A stretch of DNA of 64,000 nucleotides, from contig NZ_QODK01000002.1 in assembly GCF_003324485.1 (NCBI RefSeq), positions 682,001 to 746,000 on the forward strand, given 5' to 3'. Positions 26,209-34,904 of this stretch are shown piece by piece. The position numbers and the translations under genes were made by a program. The DNA is from Cohaesibacter intestini (GTDB lineage: Bacteria; Pseudomonadota; Alphaproteobacteria; Rhizobiales; Cohaesibacteraceae). The notes below the pieces were generated by a model that saw only the letters and a program-made list of their open reading frames with translations, did no database searches and was not told the origin of the DNA. The first letter of the stretch is position 1. The number at the start of each line of letters is the position of its first letter.

Positions 26209-26910
26209 ATGGCACAGCCCCTGGAAGAGCATGGCTCCCCTCAACGCTGGATTTTCTTCTTTCTGGTATTCGGGCTGATTGGCATAACAATCCTGTTCAT
26301 CATTAGCCGGGTGTTTCAGTATTCCGGTCCGGCCTTGGTCAATTCTCCCTACAGCACGGACAAGCGTCTGCTGGCTTTCGAACTCGGAGATACCCGCTTT
26401 TACATCCCGGAAAACACAATCCGTCACCCTGAGCAACGCAATGGTCAGCGGGTCAACAAGCTCGACCTGATCATGCTGTGGCCGGGCCTCGATGGCTTCG
26501 ACCTCGACAATCAGGTCGCCTTTTACGATGTGTCGGAAAAGTCAAAGCTGATCTTCGTTTCACTCAGCCATCAGGACGAGGTGCTGTCGAGCTCGGACCG
26601 TCTGTATGCGGTCTACAGCCAGTATTTTGTTGGCGAGCCAATCAAGGCGGAGGGTGGGTTGATCGGCTTTGCCATGGCCCCGGATTCCAGCTTTGCCGGG
26701 GAAAGGATCTATTTCAAACCCGATGATCACAATCCCTTTGCCGCCCGCTGCATCACGCCGGTGGAGAAGAGTCCCACCTTCTGTCTGCGCGATCTCAAAC
26801 TCAACGACACGACCCAGCTGACCTATCGGTTCCGACGCCCTCTACTGGCCGAGTGGCGTGCATTGGATGCAAAGATCAAACAGCGGGTCAGCGCCTTCAT
26901 CCGCAAGTGA
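26209..26910 (+). CDS. Membrane-anchored hypothetical protein
   Basis: A 233-residue protein with one N-terminal membrane anchor (IFFFLVFGLIGITILFIISRVF), so the rest should face the periplasm. The soluble part (DTRFYIPENTIRH, NKLDLIMLWPGLDGF, CITPVEKSPTFCLRDLKL) contains two Cys that could form a disulfide. The ribosome site AAAAGGTAACAA is good. I do not recognise a named family; the pattern looks like a conserved rhizobial hypothetical. A bidirectional terminator follows. Confidence 0.7.
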   Translation: MAQPLEEHGSPQRWIFFFLVFGLIGITILFIISRVFQYSGPALVNSPYSTDKRLLAFELGDTRFYIPENTIRHPEQRNGQRVNKLDLIMLWPGLDGFDLDNQVAFYDVSEKSKLIFVSLSHQDEVLSSSDRLYAVYSQYFVGEPIKAEGGLIGFAMAPDSSFAGERIYFKPDDHNPFAARCITPVEKSPTFCLRDLKLNDTTQLTYRFRRPLLAEWRALDAKIKQRVSAFIRK

Positions 26911-26933
26911 GATGAAAGGACGACACAAAAGAA

Positions 26934-26962
26934 AAGCCGCATGAGAAGCTCCCATGCGGCTT
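26934..26962. terminator. Bidirectional hairpin terminator
   Basis: A 10-bp perfect stem AAGCCGCATG / CATGCGGCTT with a 9-nt loop sits between the convergent anchored protein and DUF3126 genes. Confidence 0.85.
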
Positions 26963-26987
26963 GATAACTACTCGAATGCGTTCGATT

Positions 26988-27203
26988 CTAGTCTTCTTCG
27001 AGATCGAATTCCAGAATGGCCATCGAGAAATTGTAGGACAGGTCACCATCTTCTTCATCACGGAAGAGAACACCGACAAACTCGTCTTCTACATACACTT
27101 CGGCAGAATCATCCTTGCGCGGCCGCACCCGAACCTCAAGGCTCGGAGACTGCAAGGTCGCACGCATGAATTTCTGAACTTTCGCCAATTCGGTCTTTTC
27201 CAA
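26988..27203 (-). CDS. DUF3126 family protein, TTG start
   Basis: A 71-residue acidic protein (EVRVRPRKDDSAEVYVEDEFVGVLFRDEEDGDLSYNFSMAILEFDLEED) typical of DUF3126, a small alphaproteobacterial family of unknown function. The start is taken as TTG at 27203, because a perfect AGGAGG (27209-27214) lies 5 nt before it and the resulting N-terminus (M-EKTELAKVQKFMR) fits the family. An earlier in-frame TTG at 27218 has no such site. It is monocistronic and convergent with the anchored protein. Confidence 0.85.
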   Translation of the reverse strand: MEKTELAKVQKFMRATLQSPSLEVRVRPRKDDSAEVYVEDEFVGVLFRDEEDGDLSYNFSMAILEFDLEED

Positions 27204-27415
27204 ATTCGCCTCCTGCAATTGATGACCCCGCCGGGCAGGGCCATGTCCATAGTCAAGGGGACCCTACCGGAGGAAGGGAAGACCCGAACATTGATTTTGG
27301 TTGACCGCTGATCTCGCACAGCGTCCGGGCAGAGTAAAGCCGCTTTCCACACCAATCTTGTCTTTTCGCCCCCATTGCACCGAATGGCCGCAGCGGAGAC
27401 GATGTCAACTATGGA

Positions 27416-28240
27416 TTACGGCGCCTCTTTGAGCAACTGGTTCATGCTGCGTGATGGTTCTGCGCATCCAGCCTGACCAACAACGCGGGCCGGAACGCCC
27501 GCAACGGTGCTGTTGGGTGGAACATCCTTGAGGACCACCGACCCGGCAGCAACCCGTGAGCAATGGCCAACCTCTATGTTGCCAAGCACCTTCGCGCCAG
27601 CCCCGATCAACACGCCATGACGGATCTTTGGATGACGATCGCCATCTTCCTTGCCCGTCCCGCCCAGCGTGACACCCTGCAGAATGGAGACATCATCCTC
27701 GATGACCGCCGTACCGCCAACCACCACGCCGGTAGCATGATCGAAAAAGATACCCTTGCCGAACGGCACCTTGGGGTGAATATCCACCTGAAACACCGCC
27801 GATGCGACGCTCTGCAAATAGAGGGCAAAATCCTGCCGCCCCTGAGACCAAAGCCAATGGGCCAGCCGGTGGGTTTGGATGGCCTGAAAGCCCTTGAAAT
27901 AGAGCAAGGGATCGATGAAGCGGTCACAGGCGGGATCGCGATCAACCACAGCGACAATGTCAGCCCGCATCGCTTCGCTGATCGAAGGATCGGAGGCATA
28001 GGCCTCACGATAGGCCTGACGAATGACTTCGGAATCCATGGCCGGATTGTGCAGACGATCCACCAGCCGGTGAATGACCGCATTTTCCAGTTTCCGGTGG
28101 CTGAGGATGGTCGAATAGATGAAGCTGCTCAGCACCGGCTCGGCGCGCACCACATCTTCGGCCTCTGCCCGCACCCGGTGCCAGACAGGATCGACCAGAT
28201 CCAATTGGTCTTCGCTTCGCTTCACACTTGCTTCAGCCAT
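27416..28240 (-). CDS. cysE: Serine O-acetyltransferase
   Basis: Acetylates L-serine with acetyl-CoA, feeding cysteine synthase. The 274 residues comprise an N-terminal helical domain (VWHRVRAEAEDVVRAEPVLSSFIYSTIL) and a left-handed beta-helix with catalytic His in DIHPKVPFGKGIFFDHATG and the hexapeptide run VEDDVSILQGVTLGGTG...HGVLIGAGAKVLGN. A GAGGCAGATGAAGC ribosome site precedes the ATG. The C-terminal tail, normally involved in cysteine feedback and cysteine synthase binding, ends in LLKEAP rather than the usual Ile, so complex formation is uncertain. Confidence 0.95.
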   Translation of the reverse strand: MAEASVKRSEDQLDLVDPVWHRVRAEAEDVVRAEPVLSSFIYSTILSHRKLENAVIHRLVDRLHNPAMDSEVIRQAYREAYASDPSISEAMRADIVAVVDRDPACDRFIDPLLYFKGFQAIQTHRLAHWLWSQGRQDFALYLQSVASAVFQVDIHPKVPFGKGIFFDHATGVVVGGTAVIEDDVSILQGVTLGGTGKEDGDRHPKIRHGVLIGAGAKVLGNIEVGHCSRVAAGSVVLKDVPPNSTVAGVPARVVGQAGCAEPSRSMNQLLKEAP

Positions 28241-28401
28241 GCTTCATCTGCCTCTTCTAAGCCTATGGAAGACTTTCAAACCCATTTCATTGTCGCTAGA
28301 CATAATGAACAAAGAGATGCCCTGCAAGGTCTGCGACCCCAGTTTGGACTGCGCTCTTGCGGGATACCTACCAACTCCTTTTCAGCAAAGATACCATATT
28401 C

Positions 28402-29202
28402 ATGAGCGACATCACAATTCACGACAAGATCCTTCTTGAGCGCTCCGGCCCCATCGGACGCATCGTCATCAACAACGAAGCCAAGCGCAACGCCATGTCA
28501 CTCGATATGTGGCAGGCCATTCCCGGTGCGGTCAAAGCCCTCGATGATGAGGCCGAGATACACGTGATTGTGATCATCGGGGCTGGCGATGTGGCCTTCA
28601 TTTCCGGAGCGGATGTCACTGAGTTTGATGTGGTGCGCAAGGATACGGCATCGGCCACCCGCTACGACGACATCACCGCCGAGTGTTATCGCTCGGTGCG
28701 CAATGCCAAAAAGCCGACCATCGCGCTGGTCAAGGGTTTCTGCATGGGCGCCGGCCTTGGCCTCGCGGCGGCCTGTGATTTGCGCCTGTCCAATGAGAGC
28801 GGCAAGTTCGGCATTCCCGCCGGGCGCCTTGGCGTTGGCTATCCCACCAAAGCCATTGCCGACATCGTCAATATCGTTGGCCCGGCCAAGGCCAAGGAGC
28901 TTTATCTCACCGCCAAGGTGCTGGATGCCACCGAGGCCGACGCCATGGGGTTGCTGAATGAAATCTATGCGGATGAGGAATTTTCCGAAAAGGTCGAGAA
29001 ATACTGCCTCAATGTCGCCCGTCTCGCCCCGTTGAGCGCCCAGTATCACAAGGCGGCCATCAATGCGGCCTTCGGACAGGTTGATCATCTGTCGATGGAC
29101 GAGTTGCGCTCCATGGCAACCACCTGCCTCGACAGTGACGATTATGCCGAAGGCCTGCGAGCCTTTGCGGAAAAGCGCAAGCCCGTCTTTGTTGGCAAGT
29201 AA
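28402..29202 (+). CDS. Enoyl-CoA hydratase/isomerase family protein
   Basis: A 266-residue crotonase-fold protein. The oxyanion-hole segments are clear: GAGDVAFISGADVTEF and KGFCMGAGLGLAAACDLRLSNESGKFGIPAGRLGVGYP. In the second segment the hydratase Glu positions are replaced by Gly/Pro residues, so the reaction may differ from classic hydration (inference). The start at 28402 (MSDITIHDK) has a poor ribosome site. It is a single gene between cysE (divergent) and an alpha/beta hydrolase (convergent). The substrate is unknown. Confidence 0.85.
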   Translation: MSDITIHDKILLERSGPIGRIVINNEAKRNAMSLDMWQAIPGAVKALDDEAEIHVIVIIGAGDVAFISGADVTEFDVVRKDTASATRYDDITAECYRSVRNAKKPTIALVKGFCMGAGLGLAAACDLRLSNESGKFGIPAGRLGVGYPTKAIADIVNIVGPAKAKELYLTAKVLDATEADAMGLLNEIYADEEFSEKVEKYCLNVARLAPLSAQYHKAAINAAFGQVDHLSMDELRSMATTCLDSDDYAEGLRAFAEKRKPVFVGK

Positions 29203-29247
29203 CCAAACACCCTTCAAGCAGGCCGTCACCTGACATCGCGCCGAGGA

Positions 29248-29997
29248 TCAATCCTCAGCAAAGAAAGCCAGCGCGGCCTGTTTGAACACCTTGTCCCCGA
29301 CAGCCACCATATGGTCACGACCGGGAATGTCGACCGCCCGCGCATCGGGCAAGACGTCAGCCAGTTCCTGCGCAGATCCGGCAATCACGTCGCGTGTACC
29401 AACCGCCACCAAGGCAGGCACAGACAAGGTAGACAGTTCCTCGACAGCGATTTTCTGCCGTGCTGACGCCATGCAGGCTGCCAGAGCCAGCCGGTCACTC
29501 CCGGTCTGATCGGCAAAATCACGAAATGCCTTGCCAGCCACATGCTTGATTGGCACACCGGGTTCCTCGCGCAAGGCCTTGATGATTGGCGCCGGATCAC
29601 CGGTGCCATGGATCATGCTACCGCCAAGACCACCAAACACCACCTTGCGCACCCGCTCGGGATATTTAAGGCTCAAGAAGGCCGAGATCCGCGCCCCCAT
29701 CGAATAGCCAATCACAAAGGCGCTCTCCAGCCCCATATGATCAAGAAGAGCCTTCGCATCCTCTGCCATGATCGGCGAGGTATACAGCTCTGGATCATAC
29801 AGCTTTTCGCTCTCCCCATGGCCACGATTATCAATGGCAATCACCCGATATCCCGCATCGGTCAGGGTCTTGACCCAACCGGGATTGACCCAGTTGACCA
29901 TCTTGTTCGACCCGAAGCCGTGGATGAGCAGAACCGGTTCACCGACCCCTTCATCAAGATAGGAAAGCGTATATCCGTCTGACGTGAATTCTGGCAT
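29248..29997 (-). CDS. Alpha/beta-fold hydrolase
   Basis: A 249-residue serine hydrolase. The strand-turn VLLIHGFGSN gives the oxyanion HG, the nucleophile is Ser99 in IGYSMGAR, and the catalytic His is in GRDHMVAVG near the C-terminus, with an Asp in VGTRDVIAG. There is no signal peptide. The closest general types are esterases, haloperoxidase-like and 3-oxoadipate enol-lactonase-like enzymes; the substrate cannot be set. A short GAGGAT-CA-ATCCTC hairpin overlaps its stop codon. Confidence 0.88.
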   Translation of the reverse strand: MPEFTSDGYTLSYLDEGVGEPVLLIHGFGSNKMVNWVNPGWVKTLTDAGYRVIAIDNRGHGESEKLYDPELYTSPIMAEDAKALLDHMGLESAFVIGYSMGARISAFLSLKYPERVRKVVFGGLGGSMIHGTGDPAPIIKALREEPGVPIKHVAGKAFRDFADQTGSDRLALAACMASARQKIAVEELSTLSVPALVAVGTRDVIAGSAQELADVLPDARAVDIPGRDHMVAVGDKVFKQAALAFFAED

Positions 29998-30240
29998 GGT
30001 AGGCTGGCATTCATTCTGTTTGTATCAAAAGGTGAAGCGCACAGAGCGCAAGACCCGTTCTTAGCAGGTTGACGCGAAAGAGCAACCATCCAAAGGAAGT
30101 GAAGCCCCCTTCCTCCTCCTTCCCCTTACCATGGCACAGGGAATCAGGGATAGTCCGAAGGATAAACGAGGCAAGACTAGGATTTGTCGTCAAGGAGCGC
30201 TATGGTCCTGCCACTGCGAGGAGAGAAGAAAGGCAAGTCA

Positions 30241-30474
30241 ATGGCCGGTCAGACCATTCCCCATTTCAAGAATGACGATGGCGTGTCCACCATCGAAATC
30301 GGGGTGCGTGAGTTCCAATGCATGGGAGCAACGCCGCCACAGGACCATCCCCATGTCTATCTCGATATGGGCAAGGCGGACGAAATTGTCTGCCCCTATT
30401 GCTCAACCCTCTATAAATTCAATGACAAGCTGGCGCCGGGCAAAACCGTACCGGACGGCTGTCTGCACAAATAG
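30241..30474 (+). CDS. Zinc-finger CHCC protein (NDUFS6-like)
   Basis: A 77-residue protein with a single zinc site: Cys27 (EFQCMGA), His in DHPHVYLDM, then CPYCSTLYKF (Cys51 and Cys54). This is the zf-CHCC fold found in the 13-kDa complex I accessory subunit and its alphaproteobacterial homologues, so it may attach to NADH dehydrogenase. The start at 30241 (MAGQTIPHF) is chosen over an upstream frame. An AAGACTAGG element lies 60 nt upstream. No nuo gene is in the window. Confidence 0.88.
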   Translation: MAGQTIPHFKNDDGVSTIEIGVREFQCMGATPPQDHPHVYLDMGKADEIVCPYCSTLYKFNDKLAPGKTVPDGCLHK

Positions 30475-30600
30475 CCAATCCTGCCCCCCTAGCCAGTGGT
30501 CATGAGCAACCGCGCCGTTTCAGCGGAGCCAGTTCCCCTTGGATCAAGTCCATCGGAGGTCGCTTGCATGTCGGGAACCGGCAGCGAGGGAAAGAACATC

Positions 30601-31806
30601 ATGAGCGAGCATTTGCCAATCATCGTTGTTGGAGCCGGCCCCGGAGGTCTCGCCACGGCGATAGCCTTGGCACACAAAAATATCCCGACCCTGTTGCTGG
30701 AGCGCAGCACCTTGCCCAACGAGGTCGGTGCTGGTCTGCAAATGTCCCCAAATGCCTCTGGTCTTTTGCAAAATTGGGGCGTCTGGCAGATGCTGGACAT
30801 GCAGGCAGTCACTCCAAACCGAATCCGTATTCAGTCGGGTGTGTCTGGCAATCAGTTGACCGAGATTTCCACCCGCGAGATTTCCAATCGCTATGGCGCT
30901 CCATACATGGTTGTGCACCGGGCCGATCTGCAAACCGCTCTCTATCAACGCGCCAGCCAGATGGACCTGATCGAAATCGTCGATGGCTGCGACATGCGCG
31001 AAGTCAGCGAAACCGAAGAATATGTCGAACTGCGCTGCGAACTTGCCAGTGGCGAACAACGCCTCTTTCGCGGATCTGCCCTGATTGGCGCAGACGGCGT
31101 CTGGTCGCGCATCCGCAGTGATTATGTTGGATCCGGCGAGGCAGCCTATAGCGGCAAGACCGCATGGCGCACCACCCTGCCCATCCAGATGGCCCCGCCC
31201 AGCATCGATTGCGCCAATGTCGGCCTCTGGCTCGCCCCCAATGCCCATCTGGTCCATTATCCGATTGTTGGCGGCCACATGATGAACATCGTCGCCATCG
31301 TCAAGGATGACTGGAAAGAAGAGGGTTGGAATGTACCTGGCGATCCGCGCTGGCTCAACCAGCGCTTTGCCCGATGGCCCCGCGAAATCCGCGAGCTTCT
31401 GGCCGAGCGGGAAGACTGGCTCAAATGGGCGCTCTGTGGCCAAAATCCAAACCGGCCATGGACCAAAGGCAAGGTGGCGCTGATCGGGGATGCCGCCCAC
31501 GCCATGCTGCCTTTCATGGCGCAAGGCGCGGCTATGGCGCTTGAAGATGCAGCCATTCTGGCCCGCGCCTTGAACGAGCTCGACGGCCCGATGGATGTCC
31601 GCCTCAAAGCCTATGAAATGGCGCGCAAGGCACGGGTTTGTAAGGTCGTGGCCAAGGCTCGCCGCAATGGTGACATCTATCATCTCGATGGCCTGATGGC
31701 GACGGCACGCAACATGACCATGCGCCTGATGCCAAAACAGCGGCTTCTGAGCCAGTTTGACTGGATCTATCGCTGGACACCGGAAAGTGTCACATTCGAC
31801 ACCTGA
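30601..31806 (+). CDS. FAD-dependent monooxygenase (salicylate hydroxylase-like)
   Basis: A 401-residue group A flavoprotein hydroxylase. The N-terminal GAGPGG (residues 11-16) binds FAD. A middle motif GADGVWSRIR (DG motif) and the late GDAAHAMLPFMAQGAAMALEDA (GD motif, near residue 295) complete the fingerprint of aromatic hydroxylases using NAD(P)H and O2. The start at 30601 has GAGGGAAAG upstream. No aromatic-degradation cluster adjoins it, so the substrate (salicylate, hydroxybenzoate or other) is open. Confidence 0.9.
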   Translation: MSEHLPIIVVGAGPGGLATAIALAHKNIPTLLLERSTLPNEVGAGLQMSPNASGLLQNWGVWQMLDMQAVTPNRIRIQSGVSGNQLTEISTREISNRYGAPYMVVHRADLQTALYQRASQMDLIEIVDGCDMREVSETEEYVELRCELASGEQRLFRGSALIGADGVWSRIRSDYVGSGEAAYSGKTAWRTTLPIQMAPPSIDCANVGLWLAPNAHLVHYPIVGGHMMNIVAIVKDDWKEEGWNVPGDPRWLNQRFARWPREIRELLAEREDWLKWALCGQNPNRPWTKGKVALIGDAAHAMLPFMAQGAAMALEDAAILARALNELDGPMDVRLKAYEMARKARVCKVVAKARRNGDIYHLDGLMATARNMTMRLMPKQRLLSQFDWIYRWTPESVTFDT

Positions 31807-31833
31807 CCCATTGTCCCGGCAGCTTTATCAATA

Positions 31834-32550
31834 TCAATGTCCGCCGCGCAGCTTTTCATCCGCCTGAGGCTGCTGCTGCTTGCGAAGAGCGACAAAATCC
31901 TTCAGTTCCTTGCCGGGTTCATGCGGGAAGTGCGCCTCGCACATACGCAAGGCTTCGATATGATCGACCCGAAAGGACCGGAAGCCCTCGCGCAGTTCAC
32001 ACCAAGCCAGCAAGGTCCAGACCTGCCCCCAGAAATAGAGCCCCAAAGGCCGCACCCGACGGGCTGAGCTTTTGCCCTCAAGACTGATGTAATCCAGATC
32101 GAGATAGTGACGGTCCCGGCTCGCCCGCCGCAACTCATCAAGCAAGCCCCGCTCCCGCTCACCGGTTCGAAACGACAAGGCATAGAGCTGCGTTTCATTG
32201 ATCAGGCTGCGCATGCCTGCAGGAATGACCGCATCAATCTTGACCAGAGCTTCCGCTGCACCCTTGGCCAGATCCTCACTGGCCCATGTCTGAACCATCC
32301 GCGCCCCCAACACCAGAGCGGTGACTTCATCGGCCGTGAAGGTCAGAGGCGGCATGTGATAGTCGCTCGACAGCAGATAACCGACCCGGGCCTCCCCCTC
32401 GATCGGCACCCCGCAGCCCTGCAAATGCGCCAGATCGCGATAGATGGTCCGCTTGGAGACTTCCAGCTGATCGGCAATGGCCTGCGCGGTCAGCAATCGC
32501 CCACCGCGCAAGGCTTGCACAATTTCAAACAAACGATCCGCCCGTCGCAT
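31834..32550 (-). CDS. YafY-type transcriptional regulator (HTH-11 plus WYL)
   Basis: A 238-residue regulator. The N-terminal helix-turn-helix (residues about 5-60: RLFEIVQALRGGRLLTAQAIADQLEVSKRTIYRDLAHLQ) is followed by a WYL domain (LDLDYISLEGKSSARRVRPLGLYFWGQVWTLLAWCELREGFRSFRVDHI), which senses a ligand, often nucleic acid or nucleotide. A good ribosome site, AAGGGGAGA, is present. It lies 57 nt after a VOC-family gene on the same strand, a common pairing in which the regulator may control the VOC gene. Confidence 0.92.
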   Translation of the reverse strand: MRRADRLFEIVQALRGGRLLTAQAIADQLEVSKRTIYRDLAHLQGCGVPIEGEARVGYLLSSDYHMPPLTFTADEVTALVLGARMVQTWASEDLAKGAAEALVKIDAVIPAGMRSLINETQLYALSFRTGERERGLLDELRRASRDRHYLDLDYISLEGKSSARRVRPLGLYFWGQVWTLLAWCELREGFRSFRVDHIEALRMCEAHFPHEPGKELKDFVALRKQQQPQADEKLRGGH

Positions 32551-32607
32551 GACAGTCTCCCCTTAAATTCAGGACGAGCCTAAAGCCAAGCAGACCGCCA
32601 GACAAGA

Positions 32608-32997
32608 TCATGGCTGATGCAAACCAATCGGCGTGCCTTCACAATCGGCGATGGTTGTAATATCCCCCATGTCACCGGGCAAAGACGATTTGGGCAACAG
32701 AATCTTGCCTCCCAAACCCTCGACACGTGACAAGGCACCATCAATGTCAGAGGTGTAGAGATAAACCAGAACACCGCCATTGGCTGGCAGGATGTTGACA
32801 GCAGGCGTAATCGCACCGGTTACTCCTGCGTCGCCCTCTTTTGGGAACATCGCAAACGGCTTGGCCTGATCCCCATCGCCCATGGTGTCACGGATAAGGG
32901 TGATCTGCAGCAAGTCCTCGAAAAACTTGACGGATTTCTCGAAATCGATGGCAGGAATGGAAAACCAGGTGGCGGCATTGATAGGAAGATTTGTCAT
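32608..32997 (-). CDS. VOC (glyoxalase/bleomycin-resistance-like) family protein
   Basis: A 129-residue protein with the paired beta-alpha-beta-beta-beta units of the vicinal oxygen chelate fold (AATWFSIPAIDFEKSVKFFEDLLQI, then GGVLVYLYTSDIDGALSRVEGLGGKIL and a final DCEGTPIGLHQP). Metal ligands are only partly recognisable, so the enzymatic role is uncertain. It is the first gene of a likely two-gene unit with the YafY-type regulator. The GGAGAGAG ribosome site is good. Confidence 0.88.
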   Translation of the reverse strand: MTNLPINAATWFSIPAIDFEKSVKFFEDLLQITLIRDTMGDGDQAKPFAMFPKEGDAGVTGAITPAVNILPANGGVLVYLYTSDIDGALSRVEGLGGKILLPKSSLPGDMGDITTIADCEGTPIGLHQP

Positions 32998-33047
32998 CTC
33001 TCTCTCCAGTTTGATCGCGGCCTCATCGCCGCTTGAGACCCACCATA

Positions 33048-33087
33048 ATGAAAGGCTGCTGACAGCATGGTGTCAGCAGCCTTTCAT
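33048..33087 (-). terminator. Perfect 17-bp hairpin downstream of the subtilase gene
   Basis: The arms at 33048-33064 and 33071-33087 are fully complementary with a 6-nt loop (GCATGG). It follows the subtilase stop and tandem repeat on the minus strand. The T-run is short, so it may act as an RNA-stabilising end or a weak terminator. Confidence 0.7.
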
Positions 33088-33114
33088 GTCTTTGCACTTT
33101 TCCAAGGCTTCTTT

Positions 33115-33189
33115 AGTTAGCCATTCTCAGTTGGCCATTCTCAGTTAGCCATTCTCAGTTCGCATTCTCAGTTCGCATTCTCAGTTCGC
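33115..33189. repeat. 14/13-nt tandem repeat over the subtilase stop codon
   Basis: Three copies of AGTTAGCCATTCTC (one with a G variant) are followed by two 13-nt copies of AGTTCGCATTCTC and a partial AGTTCGC. The last units contain the end of the subtilase frame, so unit loss or gain would leave the protein intact but alter the 3' region. Confidence 0.85.
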
Positions 33190-34740
33190 TTGGGCCGACT
33201 GGGTAACGTTGGTTACGGCCTTGAAGGCGTCAAGCCGCCCAAAGCCGAAGTCCCGGTCGCGCCCCGTCTCGCCCAGATCCAGCGCCGAGCGCGCCAGACG
33301 CTCCTTGATGGCTCGCACAGCAAGGTCAGGTTCACGCCCCAGCATCAAGGCAACCGACCCGGAAATATAGGCTGTTGCCATCGATGTACCGGTTTGCAGT
33401 CCATACCCGTCCAGTCCGGCAGCCACCAGCACATCGACGCCAGGCGCAGCCAGTTCCACATGCGTTCCGCGATTGGCAAAATCATAAAGGCCATCATCCT
33501 CATCGGTGGCGGTCACCGCAATCACATTGTCATAAGCCGCCGGATAAGCTGCAGGCGCATCCGCCCCCTCATTGCCAGCAGCAGCCACCATGATGACACC
33601 TTTGGCATCTGCTGCGTCGACTGCAGCTGCCAGAAGAGAATCCTGCCGCCCTGCAAAGCTGAGATTGAGAATCTTGGCGCCATTGGCCACCGCCCAGTCG
33701 ATGCCACGCACGATGTCGTAGCTGTCGCCCACCATGTGACCTGCCTCGTTGAACCGGAAAACCTGCGCCGACATCAAAGCCACGTCCCGCGCAACGCCTT
33801 TCATACCCGATTGCGCAGCAATGATCGAGGCCACAGCCGTGCCGTGGTCGGCATTGAGTGTCGCGCCATCAGCCTCAGGGAAGGCCGAGAAACTTTCGGT
33901 CACCTGCCCACCAATCGCCGGATGATCAGCTCTGATGCCGCTATCGATCACCGCCAGCTTAACCCCTTCACCGCTTTCACCATCGGTCAAGCGGGTCAGT
34001 CCCATCTTGGCGAAGGCATATTGCAGCTCGGCAAAAGGATCAGCGCTTTCGACCTGATTGTCCGCGGATGGATAGTAGTAATAGTTGGGTTGAGCGCGGA
34101 AAACCCGCTCATCAGTCGCCATGCGCAACGCTTCCTGCGGCGACATGCTCTCCGGATAGGCTACTTTCAAAACCACCTGATCCAGCAGCGCGACCCGCGT
34201 CTGCTCAAGTCGCGTCAATCCATATTGCTCAAGAAAGGCTTCAACGGTGGCCTGAGTCAGACCGGGTCGCAGGGTCACGACAAAATCCTTGTCACTCGAC
34301 CAGGGTTTATCGCCAATGGAATAGATGCGCGGCTTGGCCCGCGCCACGCGCAGCACCTCAGGCAGCACAATGCGTGGATTGTAACGCGGTGGCTTGGGAT
34401 TGCGCGCTTGCTGTGCCGGTCGTTTGGTCCGATTGGGCCGTTTCGTCACCTTGGGCCGCTTGGTGCGCACAGGTTTCTTGGTCTGTGGTGGCGGCGCGTC
34501 ATAGACCGGAGCCTCGCGCTGACGCTGGCGTTCCCGCTCCCGCACCCCTTGAATGATGGTGATACCAAGCCCGATAGCCGGACCGATCAGATTGCTGCCG
34601 CCCCGGTCCCGGTGTTTGGGTTTGCGAACGCTCTCACTGTAATAGTCATTGGCGTGAGATGGCGCGACAAAGTCTGGGCTCAGCAACAACAGGCACCCTA
34701 GCCCCATACAGGTCAATGTTTGAAAAGCTGCTCGTTTCAT
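33181..34740 (-). CDS. Exported S8 subtilase with pro-domain
   Basis: A 519-residue secreted serine protease. Start at 34740 with GGGGAGAGAC; signal peptide about residues 1-30. Residues 86-120 form a Lys/Arg/Pro-rich linker (KKPVRTKRPKVTKRP...). Residues about 152-220 (DFVVTLRPGLTQATVEAFLEQYG...RAQPNYYY) look like an inhibitor-I9 type pro-domain. The peptidase domain has the triad Asp266 (AVIDSGIRADHP), His299 (NADHGTAVASIIA) and Ser453 (GTSMATAYISG), with Asn390 in AAAGNEG. It is encoded after the ECF sigma and anti-sigma genes in the same direction, so a role in that signalling unit is likely. Confidence 0.92.
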   Translation of the reverse strand: MKRAAFQTLTCMGLGCLLLLSPDFVAPSHANDYYSESVRKPKHRDRGGSNLIGPAIGLGITIIQGVRERERQRQREAPVYDAPPPQTKKPVRTKRPKVTKRPNRTKRPAQQARNPKPPRYNPRIVLPEVLRVARAKPRIYSIGDKPWSSDKDFVVTLRPGLTQATVEAFLEQYGLTRLEQTRVALLDQVVLKVAYPESMSPQEALRMATDERVFRAQPNYYYYPSADNQVESADPFAELQYAFAKMGLTRLTDGESGEGVKLAVIDSGIRADHPAIGGQVTESFSAFPEADGATLNADHGTAVASIIAAQSGMKGVARDVALMSAQVFRFNEAGHMVGDSYDIVRGIDWAVANGAKILNLSFAGRQDSLLAAAVDAADAKGVIMVAAAGNEGADAPAAYPAAYDNVIAVTATDEDDGLYDFANRGTHVELAAPGVDVLVAAGLDGYGLQTGTSMATAYISGSVALMLGREPDLAVRAIKERLARSALDLGETGRDRDFGFGRLDAFKAVTNVTQSAQAN

Positions 34741-34904
34741 TGTCTCTCCCCGATCGTTCGACAATAAACCACCAATTATCAAGATCAGCGCTGCACCCGG
34801 TCTCTGGTAACGGGTCGCCGCCCTGTCTCATTGTCAGAAATTGCGATGGATAATAGCACAAAATGATGCGCAAGACTGCGCACCATCAAGCAAACGTGAT
34901 CCGG

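Noticed and set aside
33115-33189. A CRISPR-like array
   Set aside because: The units are 13-14 nt and directly adjacent, without spacers of constant length, and no cas gene is present.
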